Part shown: in pieces, positions 29,295 through 39,706 of the stretch
How the letters are laid out: every line of letters begins with the position of its first letter
Position numbering within the stretch: position 1 is the first letter of the stretch
NCBI RefSeq assembly: GCF_003605125.1
Contig: NZ_QPQT01000009.1
Span: forward strand, 150,888 to 214,887
Length of the DNA stretch: 64,000 nucleotides
Reading direction: 5' to 3'
From: Shewanella algidipiscicola
GTDB lineage: Bacteria; Pseudomonadota; Gammaproteobacteria; Enterobacterales; Shewanellaceae
Notes under the pieces: model-generated
Databases searched by the model: none
Seen by the model: only the letters and a program-made list of their open reading frames with translations
Told to the model about the DNA's origin: nothing
Position numbers and translations under genes: made by a program

Positions 29295-30128
29295 TTAATC
29301 GCCACTCATCGTCTGTTCATCTAACCACGCTAGCGCCTGCGCTTTCCCCATAAGGTGCTCCAATGTCGGTCGAATCACATCCGCCATTTGTGCCCGGCGC
29401 CAAAACATATAGCGCGGCAACCTATGGTTAACACCTTGACCAAAAAGATAATGTAACAAGCTAGCAAACTCATTTAATTCATCTATCTGGTATTGTTGTA
29501 ACGTCGGATAAATCTCATCAATTAACAGATCAAAATCAGCAAACTGACCCAACTCTTGCCAGCTGTAACTATGCAGCAACTGAACCAGCATGGGTGCAGA
29601 CCAATGAGAGAGAGCAATCACATTATCAAACACCGCAAGATTACGCTTATGGTATTGCTGCCAAGCTAAATGACAACCTTGTCCTTGTTGTGCCAGCGAC
29701 CATACAAGGTAGATATCGGCCAGCCACTCATGTTGGTAACCCGATAGCGGATGCTGAGTTAACAACGCTGACGCAGAAGAGGTGACGGCCAAATGTCCCA
29801 GTTCATGCCAGAGCGTCATCTGCACGGCATTATCAAGGGTTAAGCTATATAGCTCACCGCTCCAACGTGCCGACAATAACCGAGGTATATTATCAGGGTT
29901 AAGTAATACCACCCCAGTTATCTCGGGGTGGTCGATAGGTTTTGCCATGGCGCCACGGTGGCCAAGCTCTTTAAGAAGCTCACGCTTTGGCGGCAATTGC
30001 TGACGCGCATCACCGGGTAACTGGGCTAAACATTGAACAAGCTCAGGCGTATGGCAGACCAATGCTTGCCCATGGGACATAGGGACCCACAGCCAAGCGC
30101 TGGCAAGCAATAGCGCCTCTGAGATCAC
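29295..30128 (-). CDS. Exported zincin-like protein (HELGH)
   Basis: A 277-residue protein with an N-terminal signal-like segment (residues about 3-20). It carries a zinc-peptidase signature, LWHELGH at residues 107-112 (His108, Glu109, His112), and EWLAD at 134-138, where Glu134 could be the third zinc ligand as in gluzincins. Substrate unknown; protease activity is inferred from the motifs only. Its GTG start overlaps the hldE stop (GTGA), so it is translationally coupled to hldE and likely acts at the envelope or in LPS-linked biology. I do not recognise a named family. Confidence 0.6.
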   Translation of the reverse strand: MISEALLLASAWLWVPMSHGQALVCHTPELVQCLAQLPGDARQQLPPKRELLKELGHRGAMAKPIDHPEITGVVLLNPDNIPRLLSARWSGELYSLTLDNAVQMTLWHELGHLAVTSSASALLTQHPLSGYQHEWLADIYLVWSLAQQGQGCHLAWQQYHKRNLAVFDNVIALSHWSAPMLVQLLHSYSWQELGQFADFDLLIDEIYPTLQQYQIDELNEFASLLHYLFGQGVNHRLPRYMFWRRAQMADVIRPTLEHLMGKAQALAWLDEQTMSGD

Positions 30129-31555
30129 TGCTTCGCCATGATATTTTGTATTATCGCCGTGGTTGATACGCCATCTTCAAAGCCAAGCACTTCAACGCTG
30201 CCACCGGCGGCAATCACCTCTTTCCCCCCGGCGATATCCTCAACCTGATAGTCACCACCTTTGACCAACATGTCGGGCAGTAGTCGGGCAATAATGCGTT
30301 GCGGCGTATCTTCACTAAATGATACCACCCAGTCCACCGACGCAAGTCCAGCAAGCACCGCCATGCGGCGCTCCAGTTGATTGACTGGACGACCATCGCC
30401 TTTGAGACGTTTTACTGACTCATCATCATTAACCGCCACAATCAAGCGATCGCCTAAGGCTTTGGCTTGCTGCAAATAGCTCACATGGCCCGCATGCAAA
30501 ATATCAAAACAACCATTGGTCATCACCACGCGCTCGCCGCGCAGCTTCGCCTCTTCTAGCGCATAAACTAACTGATCTTCGCTTATCACGCCAAAACCAC
30601 TTTCGCCATGGCTTAAATTTAAGGCGGCAATCAATTCGATACGGCTAACTGTTGAGGTACCTCGCTTACCGACAACAATCCCCGCAGCCGTATTGGCAAT
30701 AGCACACGCTTGTGGCAGATCGCTCCCCGCGGCTAAGGCGGTAGCAAGCGCCGAAATAACCGTATCGCCAGCCCCAGTCACATCGTACACTTCACGGGCG
30801 ACGGTCGGAATGTGTAGCTCAGGTGCGTTAGCAGTGATAAGAGTCATGCCTTTTTCTGAACGCGTCACTAACATGGCTTCTAAATCATGCTCTTTTAGCA
30901 ACGCCTGCGCCTTCTCAACCAGATCGGCTTCATCACGCACAGTCCCAACAACTTGTTCAAACTCCAGCATATTGGGCGTTAATAACGTTGCGCCGCGATA
31001 ACGAGAAAAGTCACTGCCTTTAGGATCGACCAAGACTTTAATGCCCTTAGCTTTCGCTCTGGCAATAAACTCTTGCGGCTTATCTAATGCGCCCTTAGCG
31101 TAATCAGACAGCACCACAACAGACACATCAGCAAATTCGCTCTCGGCACTATTTAACAGCGCTTGGCTGTGTGCAGGCAGATAAGGCTCTTCAAAATCTA
31201 AACGCAACAACTGCTGGTTACGTGACAAAATTCTGAGCTTTGTGATTGTCGGCTTCTCAGCCACTCGGAACCATTTAGGTTCAACACCTAGAGCTTGCAC
31301 GCCTTGGGTAAGCGCAGCCGCGGTTTCATCTTCGCCGACAATGCCCGCTAGGCGAACATTGCCGCCCAGGGCTGCAATATTCAGAGCCACGTTAGCTGCG
31401 CCGCCCGGTCTATCTTCGACCTGGTTGACTCGCACCACAGGTACCGGTGCCTCAGGAGAGATGCGCCCAGTCGGTCCGGTCCAGTATCTGTCTAACATCA
31501 CATCACCGACCACAAGAACTTTAGCTTTTTCAAATGCTGGCAGAGAAATCTTCAT
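30125..31555 (-). CDS. hldE: Bifunctional heptose 7-phosphate kinase / heptose 1-phosphate adenylyltransferase
   Basis: Makes ADP-heptose for the LPS inner core. The 476-residue protein (E. coli 477) has an N-terminal ribokinase-type domain ([42 protein letters not shown]) and a C-terminal nucleotidyltransferase domain ([27 protein letters not shown]). The ATG lies about 100 bases from the divergent lpxL start. The pairing with lpxL makes this an LPS locus. Confidence 0.95.
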   Translation of the reverse strand: MKISLPAFEKAKVLVVGDVMLDRYWTGPTGRISPEAPVPVVRVNQVEDRPGGAANVALNIAALGGNVRLAGIVGEDETAAALTQGVQALGVEPKWFRVAEKPTITKLRILSRNQQLLRLDFEEPYLPAHSQALLNSAESEFADVSVVVLSDYAKGALDKPQEFIARAKAKGIKVLVDPKGSDFSRYRGATLLTPNMLEFEQVVGTVRDEADLVEKAQALLKEHDLEAMLVTRSEKGMTLITANAPELHIPTVAREVYDVTGAGDTVISALATALAAGSDLPQACAIANTAAGIVVGKRGTSTVSRIELIAALNLSHGESGFGVISEDQLVYALEEAKLRGERVVMTNGCFDILHAGHVSYLQQAKALGDRLIVAVNDDESVKRLKGDGRPVNQLERRMAVLAGLASVDWVVSFSEDTPQRIIARLLPDMLVKGGDYQVEDIAGGKEVIAAGGSVEVLGFEDGVSTTAIIQNIMAKQ

Positions 31556-31657
31556 ATTGGGCTTATCTTTTAAAAATTAATCCATGATTATACCTAATTT
31601 TACCTAATATTTGAGTTAGAATATGCAGTAATTTTGGTTAATACATTTGAGTGACTC

Positions 31658-32584
31658 GTGGTCGAAAAAGCAGAATTCTCCGTAACATTTTGTCATCCTA
31701 AATATTGGCTTCTCTGGCTGGGTGTTGGCTTGATGCGGCTCACTCAGTTGTTACCCCTACCGATGCAGATGTGGCTGGGTAAAATGCTCGGACGCTTCGC
31801 CAAAAAAGTGGCCGGCAGCCGAGTGCATACCGCCAAACGAAATATAGAGCTGTGCTTTCCTGATATGCCGGCGCAAGAGCAAGCACACTTACTCAATCGG
31901 AATTTTGAAGAGACAGGCAAAGCCATCTTTGATATCGCCAACGCATGGTGGTGGTCTGATGCCAAAGTGCAACGCCACATGACGATTAAAGGCCAAGAGC
32001 ATGTCGAGCAAACCCTTGCTAACGGCCAAGGCGTGATCTTATTCGCCGTGCATTGCCTCCCCCTAGAGATGGGTGCGCGTATCTTTGGTCAGTTTCAACC
32101 CGGCATTGGTGTGTATCGCCCACATAACAACCCATTAATGGAATACCTTCAGGTCAATGGTCGGTTACGCTCCAACAAAGGCTTAGTGCCTAAACGAGAT
32201 TTACGTCAAATGGTGCGCAGCCTCAGAGCACCCGATGTCATCTGGTACACGGCGGATCAAGACTTTGGCCGTTCAAGCGCGGTCTTTATCCCTTTCTTTA
32301 ATGTGCCCGATGCCGCCACCATCACAGGCGCAACCACCTTGGCTAAGCTGGGTAAAGCCAAAGTCTTGCCTTTTGTGGTCGAACGCAACAGCGACGATAA
32401 AGGCTATACCATTGAAGTCCAAGCGCCGCTGGATAATTTTCCCGGTGCCAATGAAGTCGAGGATGCCATTCGCGGTAACCAGATCATCGAGTCGATCATC
32501 AATCGAAATCGCGCCCAATATATGTGGTTACATCGCCGCTTTAAGACTCGCCCTAATCAAGACGATCCGTCGCTGTATCAATAA
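31658..32584 (+). CDS. lpxL: Lipid A lauroyl-type acyltransferase (LpxL/HtrB family)
   Basis: Inner-membrane enzyme that adds a secondary acyl chain to Kdo-lipid IVA. The 308-residue protein matches E. coli LpxL along its length: FCHPKYWLLWLGVGLMRL, the catalytic HX4E motif HCLPLEMGAR, QPGIGVYRPHNNPL, LRSNKGLVPKRDLRQM and the end QYMWLHRRFKTRP. It has one N-terminal membrane helix. The start is GTG with only a weak ribosome site, so the exact start is uncertain. LpxL rather than LpxP or LpxM is the best guess from the signatures. Confidence 0.88.
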   Translation: MVEKAEFSVTFCHPKYWLLWLGVGLMRLTQLLPLPMQMWLGKMLGRFAKKVAGSRVHTAKRNIELCFPDMPAQEQAHLLNRNFEETGKAIFDIANAWWWSDAKVQRHMTIKGQEHVEQTLANGQGVILFAVHCLPLEMGARIFGQFQPGIGVYRPHNNPLMEYLQVNGRLRSNKGLVPKRDLRQMVRSLRAPDVIWYTADQDFGRSSAVFIPFFNVPDAATITGATTLAKLGKAKVLPFVVERNSDDKGYTIEVQAPLDNFPGANEVEDAIRGNQIIESIINRNRAQYMWLHRRFKTRPNQDDPSLYQ

Positions 32585-32594
32585 GCTTGATCAT

Positions 32595-32619
32595 AACGCC
32601 AGCACTGCACTGGCGTTTT
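32595..32619 (+). terminator. Intrinsic terminator after lpxL
   Basis: An 8-bp stem (AACGCCAG/CTGGCGTT, 7-base loop) followed by TTG, close behind the stop codon. The T-run is short, so moderate strength. Confidence 0.65.
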
Positions 32620-32859
32620 GATTGCTACCCGCTGCGAGTCACCTCCCATAATCACTTTGCATCGCAAAGAGCTGCACACTCAACGCCTCCCGGTGGCCCT
32701 TTTACTCTGGTCGATAACCCATGTTGTGGTCACTCAAAACAGCGAACCATCTAAGACAATTTATCTCACTTACAGGCAAGCATGCTAAACGGGCCCCATT
32801 CGATTATTGTCATAATATGCTGATATACTGATGCTATTGGTCAATAACCCACAGCGTTT

Positions 32860-33996
32860 ATGTCACTCTCTCCACGCCAACGATTCGCCCAATTACAAAA
32901 TGAAGCCCATTTTGTCGATGATCCCCACCAGCGAGCCGCCATCGAGCAGTTAGAGCGCGTGTATCAACAACTCCACAGCCAAACGCCGCACATTAAAGGC
33001 CTCTATCTATGGGGAAGTGTCGGCCGCGGTAAGACCATGTTGATGGATCTCTTTTGCCAGAGCCTACCCACTAAGGTGCCACTTAGACTGCACTTTCATC
33101 GTTTTATGGCGCGAATTCATCAAGAGATGCGAGTAGAGCATGGCCAGCAAAACCCGTTAGAGCGGATTGCCCAGCGCCTCGCTAAGCAGTGCAAGGTTAT
33201 CTGTTTCGATGAGTTTTTTGTTGCCGATATTGGCGATGCGATGATTTTAGGCAAGCTGTTTGAGGCCTTATTTCGCCGCGGTATCGTGCTGGTTGCGACC
33301 TCCAATAAGCCCATCGACAAGCTGTATGAAAACGGTTTAGCTCGCGACCGTTTTTTACCTACCATCGACCTGCTCAATGAGCATACTCAAGCGTTCCATC
33401 TTAACGGCCCGCTCGATCATCGTTTGCGGCAATTAACTTATCAACAAACCTACTTTTACGACCATGCTGCTCGGTTTGACGCACTGTTTCAACAACTGTG
33501 TGATGACTCTGAGGTACAAACCCAGCCTCTCGAGATTTTAGGTCGACAGATCCCGGTGATAAAACGCACCCGCAGCACAGTTTGGCTAAGCTTCGATGCC
33601 CTCTGTGATGGGCCGCGATCTCAACTGGACTATATTGAGCTAGCCAGTTGTTATCGCACTATTTTACTCAGCGACATTCCGCCGCTGGGCGGAACGCCGC
33701 GCTCATGGATTCGCGCTCGGGGTACCGAAGATGGCGCACTGCCCACTCAAGCTGGCGAGCGGCAGTTACACTACGCAGCCAATGACGATCCTGCGCGGCG
33801 CTTTATCGCTCTGGTCGATGAGCTTTACGATCAACAAGTTCAGCTGTATTTACATGCCGCTCTGCCACTGGAGCAGCTTTATACCCCAGGGGCATTGGCC
33901 TTTGAGTTTCAGCGTACCCAGAGTCGGCTGATTGAAATGCAATCGCGGCAATATTTAACCGCTACACTTACCGCTGCCGATAATAGCGATCACTAG
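32860..33996 (+). CDS. zapE: Cell division ATPase ZapE (AFG1-like)
   Basis: An AAA-type P-loop ATPase that associates with the division ring and aids Z-ring remodelling in E. coli. The 378-residue protein has Walker A WGSVGRGKT (51-59), LRLHFHRFM, Walker B VICFDEFF (about 113-120) and ATSNKPIDKLYENGLARDRFLP. Its C-terminus ARRFIALVDELYDQQVQLYL..EFQRTQSRLIEMQS matches ZapE. A segment of about 30-35 residues (DIPPLGGTPRSWIRARG region) is longer than in E. coli, so it may be a second AFG1 paralogue. It is 9 bases upstream of fetB. Confidence 0.82.
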   Translation: MSLSPRQRFAQLQNEAHFVDDPHQRAAIEQLERVYQQLHSQTPHIKGLYLWGSVGRGKTMLMDLFCQSLPTKVPLRLHFHRFMARIHQEMRVEHGQQNPLERIAQRLAKQCKVICFDEFFVADIGDAMILGKLFEALFRRGIVLVATSNKPIDKLYENGLARDRFLPTIDLLNEHTQAFHLNGPLDHRLRQLTYQQTYFYDHAARFDALFQQLCDDSEVQTQPLEILGRQIPVIKRTRSTVWLSFDALCDGPRSQLDYIELASCYRTILLSDIPPLGGTPRSWIRARGTEDGALPTQAGERQLHYAANDDPARRFIALVDELYDQQVQLYLHAALPLEQLYTPGALAFEFQRTQSRLIEMQSRQYLTATLTAADNSDH

Positions 33997-34005
33997 AGAC
34001 GCGAT

Positions 34006-34794
34006 ATGCAAGCCACCATTGATATCACTTGGTTAGATTTAGCACTGTTTATGTTACTGCTCAGCATTCCTGTGGCCATTAGTCATTGGCTACAGCTGGG
34101 GATCGGCCGAGATATCGGTATTGCGGTACTGCGCATGACGTTGCAGCTTTTGTTGGTCGGTATCTACTTACAATTTTTATTCGATCTTAATAGCGTCTGG
34201 CTTAACTTGACGTGGTTAGCCACCATGATATTGATTGGCGCCAGCGCGATTCTAAGCGGGGCCAAATTGCCTAAACGGCTGCTGTTTTTGCCCATATTGA
34301 CAAGTATAACCCTGTCGTTACTGCCTGTGCTGGCCATTTTACTACTTGGGTTACTGCAGCCTACGCCCACCTATAGCGCCCAATATTTAATCCCACTGGC
34401 GGGCATGTTGTTAGGCAATAGCCTCAGCGGCAATATTGTTGCCCTGCAGCGTCTATTCAGTGCCCTAGCGGAAAATCGCAGTGAATATGAGGGTCGCCTA
34501 GCCCTAGGGGCACGGCCGAAACAAGCGTCAATGCCCTTCGTGCAATCTGCACTAAAACAATCACTTGCACCAATTTTAGCGTCTATGGCCACAACCGGAC
34601 TAGTGACACTTCCCGGCATGATGACAGGGCAAATTCTCGGCGGTAGCGATCCCATGCTAGCGGTTAAATATCAACTGATTATCTTGTTGGCTATCTTTGT
34701 CGTACTCAGTGTATGTGTTACAACCAGCTTACTACTCTCAGTGCGAGTAGTCCTTAATCCAAGTGGCAAACTACTGATAAATAAGACCAACTAA
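34006..34794 (+). CDS. fetB: FetB-type ABC transporter permease (UPF0014)
   Basis: A 262-residue polytopic membrane protein with about seven hydrophobic helices. It shows the UPF0014/FetB signatures: LIPLAGMLLGNSLSGNIVALQRL, ALGARPKQASMPFVQSALKQSLAPI and the highly typical TLPGMMTGQILGGSDPMLAVKYQ. FetAB of E. coli is proposed to export iron and protect against peroxide. The usual FetA ATPase is absent next to it; zapE is immediately upstream (9-base gap), so it must use an ATPase encoded elsewhere. Confidence 0.85.
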   Translation: MQATIDITWLDLALFMLLLSIPVAISHWLQLGIGRDIGIAVLRMTLQLLLVGIYLQFLFDLNSVWLNLTWLATMILIGASAILSGAKLPKRLLFLPILTSITLSLLPVLAILLLGLLQPTPTYSAQYLIPLAGMLLGNSLSGNIVALQRLFSALAENRSEYEGRLALGARPKQASMPFVQSALKQSLAPILASMATTGLVTLPGMMTGQILGGSDPMLAVKYQLIILLAIFVVLSVCVTTSLLLSVRVVLNPSGKLLINKTN

Positions 34795-34795
34795 A

Positions 34796-35569
34796 CTAAC
34801 GGTATTTACTGACTATGTTTTCATATTCGGTTAATCCATTGGCTTGCACAGTGCTTTTCACCTGATCTATACCTTGCTGCAGCTTTTGGCGCAATACTGG
34901 GTCACTATCCTTACTAAAGGCATAATAAAGCTGACTATCTTTGAGGGTATAAACCACCTCAAAATCATCGGCATTTAAGCCAGCATGTTTGATTAACCAA
35001 CGACCGACTAACTCATCATATGCCCATAAATCGATCCGTTTTAACTCAAGCATTTTTACTAAGTAACGCGCGTTATGTGCCCTGTGGATCTGGTCTTTAT
35101 TCACGCCAAGGGCCAACAGTGATTGCTCGCCAATATCATCTCGAATAACACCGATATTATATTGCTTAAGCTGGCTCTGTTGCGTTATTTTCAGCTGCCT
35201 AGACTTTGACGCAAATAACACGATCCTAGTAGCCGAAATAGGCCCTACCCACTCAAATGTAGACTCACGATAAGCCGTACGTGTCATAGAAAACAACACG
35301 GTATCTTTGCCTATTCTTGTCAGTTTATAACCTCGAGCCCACGGCACGAGCTGGATCTGGCTAGGGTCAAATTCAGTCTCAAATTTAGACACGGCGGCAT
35401 CGAGCAGATCGACAGCGATCCCTGTCAGTTGATAATTATCACGATAGTTATAAGGGGGATAAGATTCGGTAAAATAAGTGAGATGGGACAAGTTATTAGC
35501 GAAAGTAACTGTCCCAATACAAGAATATAAACAAACCGTAAATAGAGTCGCAAAGCGCAATCTGGTCAC
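34796..35569 (-). CDS. Periplasmic solute-binding protein, family 3
   Basis: A 257-residue precursor with a signal peptide (residues about 1-24, cleavage near TFA-NN). The mature part has the family-3 pattern: YFTESYPPYNYRDNYQLTGIAVDLLDA near the start, VGPISATRIVLFASKSR, GVIRDDIGEQSLLALG and a C-terminal helix. Such proteins bind amino acids or related solutes, but in Shewanella many such orphan proteins are not linked to a transporter. No permease is adjacent, and the substrate cannot be predicted. It converges with fetB, 1 base apart. Confidence 0.78.
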   Translation of the reverse strand: MTRLRFATLFTVCLYSCIGTVTFANNLSHLTYFTESYPPYNYRDNYQLTGIAVDLLDAAVSKFETEFDPSQIQLVPWARGYKLTRIGKDTVLFSMTRTAYRESTFEWVGPISATRIVLFASKSRQLKITQQSQLKQYNIGVIRDDIGEQSLLALGVNKDQIHRAHNARYLVKMLELKRIDLWAYDELVGRWLIKHAGLNADDFEVVYTLKDSQLYYAFSKDSDPVLRQKLQQGIDQVKSTVQANGLTEYENIVSKYR

Positions 35570-35630
35570 ATAGAGATACCGCTAGATAATGGTAAATTTC
35601 AGTGTAGCAGACTGAGAAAAAAGCAACCTA

Positions 35631-38501
35631 TTACTCATCACCCCCCAAGATCTGCTGATAAATATCGACCACACCTTGTGTATGCGACTCGACCAATTCA
35701 ATAGGGAGCTTGCCACTCTGCTGTTGCAGTGTTAGGTGATGACTCTCATCTCGAAGATAACAATAGGCCTGAGTTAAATGCTGTGCACTAAGATGCGGCA
35801 ACAGCTCAAGTTCCGATAACGTCTCAAATATACGGACATTATCAGACCAGGTCGCTAACTCTGGATGGGTATGGGTATGCGCTAAGACCAGATATTGGGC
35901 GATAAACTCAATATCGGCAATGCCGCCGGGGCTCTGTTTTAAATCGAAATAACCCGGTTCGACCTTCAGCAGATGGTCGCGCATTTTCTGGCGCATTTCA
36001 CGCACCTCTTTCGCCAGCTGAATATGGTCGCGAGCCATGGCCAGTACGTCGCGGCGCAGCTCACTAAAACGCACCGCTAAGGCATTATCACCAAACAAGA
36101 ATCGCGCACGGACTAAGGCTTGATGCTCCCAGGTCCAAGCTTCCTCTTGTTGATAACGGCCAAAATACTCAATTTCACTCACCAGTAAACCCGATGCTCC
36201 CGAGGGACGCAGGCGCATATCCACTTCGTATAGTTCACCCGAGGTGGTTCGAGTCGAAAACAGATGTAGCACACGCTGGGCCAGCTTTAAGTAAAAGTGG
36301 CCGATATCCACAGGGCGATCACCATTGGTTTGGCTACTCTGTGGGTATTTTTCACGGCTATAGTCATGCAAAAACACTAAATCGAGATCTGAACCATAAC
36401 CAAGTTCTATGCCACCAGCTTTACCATAACCTATCACGGCAAAACCCATCTGATCGCCTTGTAGGTGGGGCGGCACCCCATGGCGCGCCACCACTTGTTG
36501 CCATGCCTGCTGAATCACCTGCTCGATGATCGCCTCAGCCAAAAATGTGAGATGATCGCTCACCTGCATCACAGGCAGTACACCGGTAACATCGGCGGCG
36601 GCAATTTTTAATTGCTGCGACAATTTAAACTGCCGCAAGGCTTCCATTTGCTGCTCCATATCGTCTTCGGGAACCCGCAGTAAATATTGGCGTAATTCAC
36701 TGGGGTAATCGTCGAGCGATGTGGTGTCATACAGCTGCGATGGATCGATAAGCTCATCAAGCAACATGGGAAATTTAGCTAACTGCTGGGCAATCCATGG
36801 GCTGGCCAAACACAGGCTTACCAATTGCTGGCGCGCGCCGGGATTTTCAAACAACAGCTCTAAATAGGTGGTACGAGTCAAAATTTGATCCAGTACCTTA
36901 GAGACAGGTGTAAAGGCCTTCGAGGGCGCCGCAAGATGGGTGAATTCCTGCAACAGCAGAGGCATTAATTTGTCTAATGTATCTCGTCCGCGTGGGCCTA
37001 TGGTGCGCTTGGCGACTGTCTCGCGCCAACTTTTTAATGCTGGCCATAAAGCGCGATCGGCAATGCTTTGCTCTTCCATCAAACTGTGCGCATCGTCATC
37101 GTCTTGCACATTCCATAACGGTTGCGTCCACAGCTCGCAGATCTCTTCGGTATCCTGCCCACCGACGGTGTCGTTAAAATAACGGTGAATTTTACTCATC
37201 GCCGTATCGATATGGCTGCGAAGCTCGGCCTCATCAGCCATGCCCATGGCAAAACAGAGACGCTGCCAATCGAGTTCGCTGCTAGGTAAGGTCTGAGTTT
37301 GATGATCTCCAATGGCTTGTAATAAGTTTTCGACACGCCTTAACAGTTGATAGCTATTTTTCAACTCATCGACCGCCAAATATTCAAGTTGCCCTAGGCT
37401 GTAAAGGGTATCGATAGCGGCAAACAGACTTTGCTGGCGCAATGCGGGCTCACGGCCACCACGGATCAATTGAAAGCTTTGCACCACAAATTCCACTTCG
37501 CGGATCCCACCTGCGCCCAGCTTGATATTATCGGTCAACTTACGGCGGCGTACCTCTTGGCTGATCAACTGCTTCATCTTACGCAGTGAATCGATAGCCG
37601 AAAAATCTAAATAGCGGCGATAAACAAACGGGCGTAACATGTCATGCAGCTCATCAGAAAACGCGTTCCATGGCCCCAGCGCACGCGCTTTAACCATGGC
37701 GTAACGCTCCCAGTCACGTCCCTGCTCTTGGTAATAATCTTCTAGGCCACTAAAACTGACCACCAAGGGGCCGCTCTCACCATAGGGGCGCAGGCGCATA
37801 TCGACCCGATAAACAAAGCCATCGACCGTCACTTGGTGAAGTAAATTCACTAAGCGCTGGCCCATACGAATAAAAAATTGTTGATTGTCTAAGGCGCGCC
37901 GACCACCACGGGTTTCCCCATGTTCGGGAAAGGTGAAGATCAGATCGATATCGGAGGAGAAATTAAGCTCACGTCCCCCCAACTTTCCCATACCCAAAAT
38001 CATCAAGGGCTGCGCAACCCCTTCGCTATCGCATGGCGTGCCATGTTGCGTGCACATTTGTTGATATAGCCAATCACGCGCCGCAATAATGAGTGCTTCG
38101 GCTAACGCCGATAAATCGAGGAGGGCATCATTGAGTGAGGCATAGCCTTGAAAGTCACGCCAGGCCAAACGCACCATTTGCCGATTGCGATAGCGGCGCA
38201 ATATAGCTTTGACCTGCTCTTCATCGCTAGCACCCGCTAACAAGGAGTTTAACTCGCTGCTGAAATCGGCACGGTCTAGGCTTACTAATTGCCCTTCAAA
38301 TAACGACATGATCCAATTAGGGTGACGGCATAACTGCTCGGCGACAAAATCACTTAAACCGAGCATCTGGCGTAATTGCGCCTCTTGCTCCACGCCTAAC
38401 TGCTCAGACATATCAGGCCAAACGTCAGTCAGGCGTTGCCATTGCGAGTCTGCAACCTGCTTAACCACTGCGGGTAACGGGTGATGCGTGATATTTTCCA
38501 T
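35631..38501 (-). CDS. glnE: Bifunctional glutamine synthetase adenylyltransferase/deadenylase
   Basis: Controls glutamine synthetase by adding and removing AMP in response to PII. The 956-residue protein has two nucleotidyltransferase domains: [20 protein letters not shown] near residues 170-190 and [20 protein letters not shown] near residue 690, each with the GSDxD-type metal motif. [17 protein letters not shown] and the second copy [17 protein letters not shown] follow each. Length is typical (E. coli 946). Its start is 32 bases from the operator palindrome at 38533, which may reflect only the divergent gene. Confidence 0.96.
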   Translation of the reverse strand: MENITHHPLPAVVKQVADSQWQRLTDVWPDMSEQLGVEQEAQLRQMLGLSDFVAEQLCRHPNWIMSLFEGQLVSLDRADFSSELNSLLAGASDEEQVKAILRRYRNRQMVRLAWRDFQGYASLNDALLDLSALAEALIIAARDWLYQQMCTQHGTPCDSEGVAQPLMILGMGKLGGRELNFSSDIDLIFTFPEHGETRGGRRALDNQQFFIRMGQRLVNLLHQVTVDGFVYRVDMRLRPYGESGPLVVSFSGLEDYYQEQGRDWERYAMVKARALGPWNAFSDELHDMLRPFVYRRYLDFSAIDSLRKMKQLISQEVRRRKLTDNIKLGAGGIREVEFVVQSFQLIRGGREPALRQQSLFAAIDTLYSLGQLEYLAVDELKNSYQLLRRVENLLQAIGDHQTQTLPSSELDWQRLCFAMGMADEAELRSHIDTAMSKIHRYFNDTVGGQDTEEICELWTQPLWNVQDDDDAHSLMEEQSIADRALWPALKSWRETVAKRTIGPRGRDTLDKLMPLLLQEFTHLAAPSKAFTPVSKVLDQILTRTTYLELLFENPGARQQLVSLCLASPWIAQQLAKFPMLLDELIDPSQLYDTTSLDDYPSELRQYLLRVPEDDMEQQMEALRQFKLSQQLKIAAADVTGVLPVMQVSDHLTFLAEAIIEQVIQQAWQQVVARHGVPPHLQGDQMGFAVIGYGKAGGIELGYGSDLDLVFLHDYSREKYPQSSQTNGDRPVDIGHFYLKLAQRVLHLFSTRTTSGELYEVDMRLRPSGASGLLVSEIEYFGRYQQEEAWTWEHQALVRARFLFGDNALAVRFSELRRDVLAMARDHIQLAKEVREMRQKMRDHLLKVEPGYFDLKQSPGGIADIEFIAQYLVLAHTHTHPELATWSDNVRIFETLSELELLPHLSAQHLTQAYCYLRDESHHLTLQQQSGKLPIELVESHTQGVVDIYQQILGGDE

Positions 38502-38741
38502 AGCCTAAACAATCCCTAACATTTAAACATTCGACATAATATGTCTTGAATGATATAGATATGCGTTAATTTGTGCGATATGGCTTATCGAGCCCTGTGG
38601 CGTGATAAAAGGGCCACAGGAGACGAAATTGATCGCGTTTAAGGGTTACTATAACCCAACTAGTCGCTATATTATGCAAAGAAGTGATCAACGGTTCACC
38701 CTTTATCCGTTGCAATCTAACCTTATGTTTATGGAGAAAAC
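38502..38741. promoter_or_regulatory. Divergent region with putative promoter for the PspA-type operon
   Basis: A weak -35 (TTCGAC at 38530-38535) and an extended -10 (TGATATAGA, TATAGA at 38554-38559, spacing 18) give a plausible rightward promoter overlapping the palindrome at 38533-38545. The deduced leader to the lipoprotein ATG at 38742 would be about 175 bases, so a nearer second promoter is possible. Confidence 0.5.
38533..38545. promoter_or_regulatory. Operator copy 1, GACATAATATGTC
   Basis: A 13-base perfect odd palindrome lying over the -35 region of the predicted operon promoter. The same palindrome, with one central base change, recurs twice before the DUF2170 gene. Shared use at the two promoter regions of one gene block argues for a dedicated regulator. 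Confidence 0.65.
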
Positions 38742-39695
38742 ATGGCAGTAATGCTAATGCGTATTCTCACCCTGACCTTACTACTGGCCTTAACAGGCTG
38801 TGGTGATGACAGGCCAGAAAAAATCGCAAAATTTCAACAGCTCGCCCAAGAGCGCATTATTAACCTTGGTCAGATGCTCGACAAAGGTGAGATCCGAAAT
38901 GCTAACCTGCTCAGGCAGTATGTTGAGGTACTTGAAGGACAAAAAACCGATCTCGCTCCACTACTGCGTGAGTTAGCTAAAGATGCAACGTCAGCCGGGC
39001 CTATGTATACCTCGCTGCAACGACGCCTTAACGAGCTTGGTGATGGCAATAACTTTGTCGATCTGGATCAACAACTCAGCGAAGCAGAAAACCTCTATCA
39101 AGCCGCCGACCCCAGCCTATTTAACGATATGTTATCGGATCCAGTTAACGTGGTCGCCGACATGTCAGATGGCGCCTTGGCGCGGGTCAACGCCATCAGC
39201 CGTGAAGCCGCTGTGCTGGCTAATGGTGCCGAAGATTTTGGCGCGGGCAGTCAGTTAGTTGGTAACCCCGCCTATGGTAATTGGCAAACGGGCTCCGATG
39301 GTATGTCGTTTTGGGCCTGGTATGGCATGTATGCCATGTTCTCTAATCTGGTACGCGGCCCAGTGTATTACGACCGCTGGTCGAGCCGTCGTAACTACAG
39401 CTATTACAATGATGTAGGCCGCTACCGTTACACGTCACCGAAACAAGCTCAGGCGCAAAATCAAACCTTTGAGCGAACTAAGAAGCAGTTTAATGCCCAG
39501 GGGAAAAAGTTCGACAGCCCCTATGCCAAGCCGCGAGCAGGCTCTACCAGCTTGTCACGCCAAAGCGCCAGTGCACCTAAAGCCAGCACAGCTGGGCGCA
39601 GCAGTGGCAGTAAATTTCGCTCTAACTACTCCAAAAACAGCAACTTTAGAAATTCAGGCAGTCGCACGACACGCGGTGTCCGTCGGGGCAAATAA
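38742..39695 (+). CDS. Lipoprotein heading the PspA-type cluster
   Basis: A 317-residue protein with a lipoprotein signal: hydrophobic LTLTLLLALTGC with lipobox Cys20, so the mature protein is lipid-anchored in the periplasm. Residues about 25-100 look helical. The C-terminal third is basic and low-complexity, rich in Ser, Asn, Arg, Gly and Tyr (KAQAQ..RSSGSKFRSNYSKNSNFR..SGSRTTRG), unusual for a lipoprotein. In E. coli the yjf locus encodes YjfM, and a related role is only a guess. GGAGAAAAC precedes the ATG. It is 11 bases before the DUF350 gene. Confidence 0.75.
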   Translation: MAVMLMRILTLTLLLALTGCGDDRPEKIAKFQQLAQERIINLGQMLDKGEIRNANLLRQYVEVLEGQKTDLAPLLRELAKDATSAGPMYTSLQRRLNELGDGNNFVDLDQQLSEAENLYQAADPSLFNDMLSDPVNVVADMSDGALARVNAISREAAVLANGAEDFGAGSQLVGNPAYGNWQTGSDGMSFWAWYGMYAMFSNLVRGPVYYDRWSSRRNYSYYNDVGRYRYTSPKQAQAQNQTFERTKKQFNAQGKKFDSPYAKPRAGSTSLSRQSASAPKASTAGRSSGSKFRSNYSKNSNFRNSGSRTTRGVRRGK

Positions 39696-39706
39696 AGGAA
39701 ATTAAG

